Translations under genes and position numbers: made by a program
The notes under the pieces: generated by a model
Told to the model about the DNA's origin: nothing
The model's database searches: none
The model's input: only the letters and a program-made list of their open reading frames with translations
Shown: one piece after another, positions 5,150-5,235 of the stretch
Numbering within the stretch: the stretch's first letter is position 1
Layout of the letters: every line of letters starts with the position of its first letter
Assembly (NCBI GenBank): GCA_021129875.1
Contig: JAJOKK010000208.1
Coordinates: 1-5,235 of the forward strand
DNA: 5,235 nucleotides
Direction: 5' to 3'
From: Candidatus Bipolaricaulota bacterium
GTDB taxonomy: Bacteria; Bipolaricaulota; Bipolaricaulia; UBA7950; UBA9294

Positions 5150-5221
5150 GACGGCGCGCGCTTGCCTGCCTGTCCTTCGGACCTGTCTGCCGTCGCATTC
5201 TGACAGGCAGGCGCAGACAGG
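5150..5221. repeat. Cluster of interlocking inverted repeats
   Basis: Three sets of perfect complementary segments overlap here: GCCTGCCTGTC (5164-5174) with GACAGGCAGGC (5202-5212); CCTGTCTGC (5182-5190) with GCAGACAGG (5213-5221); and GACGGC (5150-5155) with GCCGTC (5189-5194). A small hairpin GTCC-TTC-GGAC (5172-5182) lies at the centre. No coding frame is evident. It looks like a non-coding palindromic repeat element, comparable in kind to REP-type intergenic repeats, but no named family was recognised. The first two pairs cross each other, and their 3' halves touch without a gap. Confidence 0.6.
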
Positions 5222-5235
5222 GGTGTGGCTCGTGG

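Noticed and set aside
5150..5221. CRISPR array
   Set aside because: The repeats are short, in mixed orientation and without uniform spacers, and no cas gene is present.

Overview
The window holds one complete heat-shock chaperone operon on the + strand, in the order hrcA - grpE - dnaK - dnaJ, with about 300 bases of non-coding DNA upstream and about 220 bases downstream. All four proteins are full length with their family motifs intact. The order is the one classically seen in Firmicutes and some other bacteria. DnaK lacks the roughly 20-residue insert in the N-terminal ATPase lobe that proteobacterial DnaK carries. Together with HrcA/CIRCE control and moderately GC-rich DNA, this points to a bacterium with the short-loop ('Gram-positive type') Hsp70: a high-GC Firmicutes relative, or an uncultured deep-branching phylum such as Bipolaricaulota. 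The phylum cannot be fixed from these data.

Layout. Positions 1-258 show no convincing gene, only a small imperfect hairpin near 191-218. A perfect 6-bp GC-rich palindrome (259-275) abuts a very good sigma-A-type promoter (TTGACA 276-281, 17-base spacer, TATCAT 299-304). A CIRCE operator (305-331) follows with no gap, and the hrcA ATG (332) comes directly after it. The palindrome around CIRCE is a perfect 11-bp inverted repeat that takes in most of the -10 box on one side and the hrcA start codon on the other. hrcA (332-1387) and grpE (1393-1953) are 5 bases apart, and grpE and dnaK (1950-3791) overlap by 4 bases (ATGA). dnaJ (3902-5011, GTG start preferred) follows after a 110-base gap containing a hairpin. 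The 3' flank (5012-5235) has a long interrupted stem and a cluster of GACAGGCAGG / GCAGACAGG type repeats; one of these motifs also occurs upstream of the operon.

How it works together. DnaK (Hsp70), DnaJ (Hsp40, type I with zinc fingers) and GrpE (nucleotide exchange factor) form the protein-folding cycle. HrcA is the repressor that binds CIRCE and shuts the operon off when folding stress is low. I see no undescribed system here. The interesting material is the unusually compact promoter/operator/start-codon arrangement, the dnaK-dnaJ gap, and the flanking repeats.
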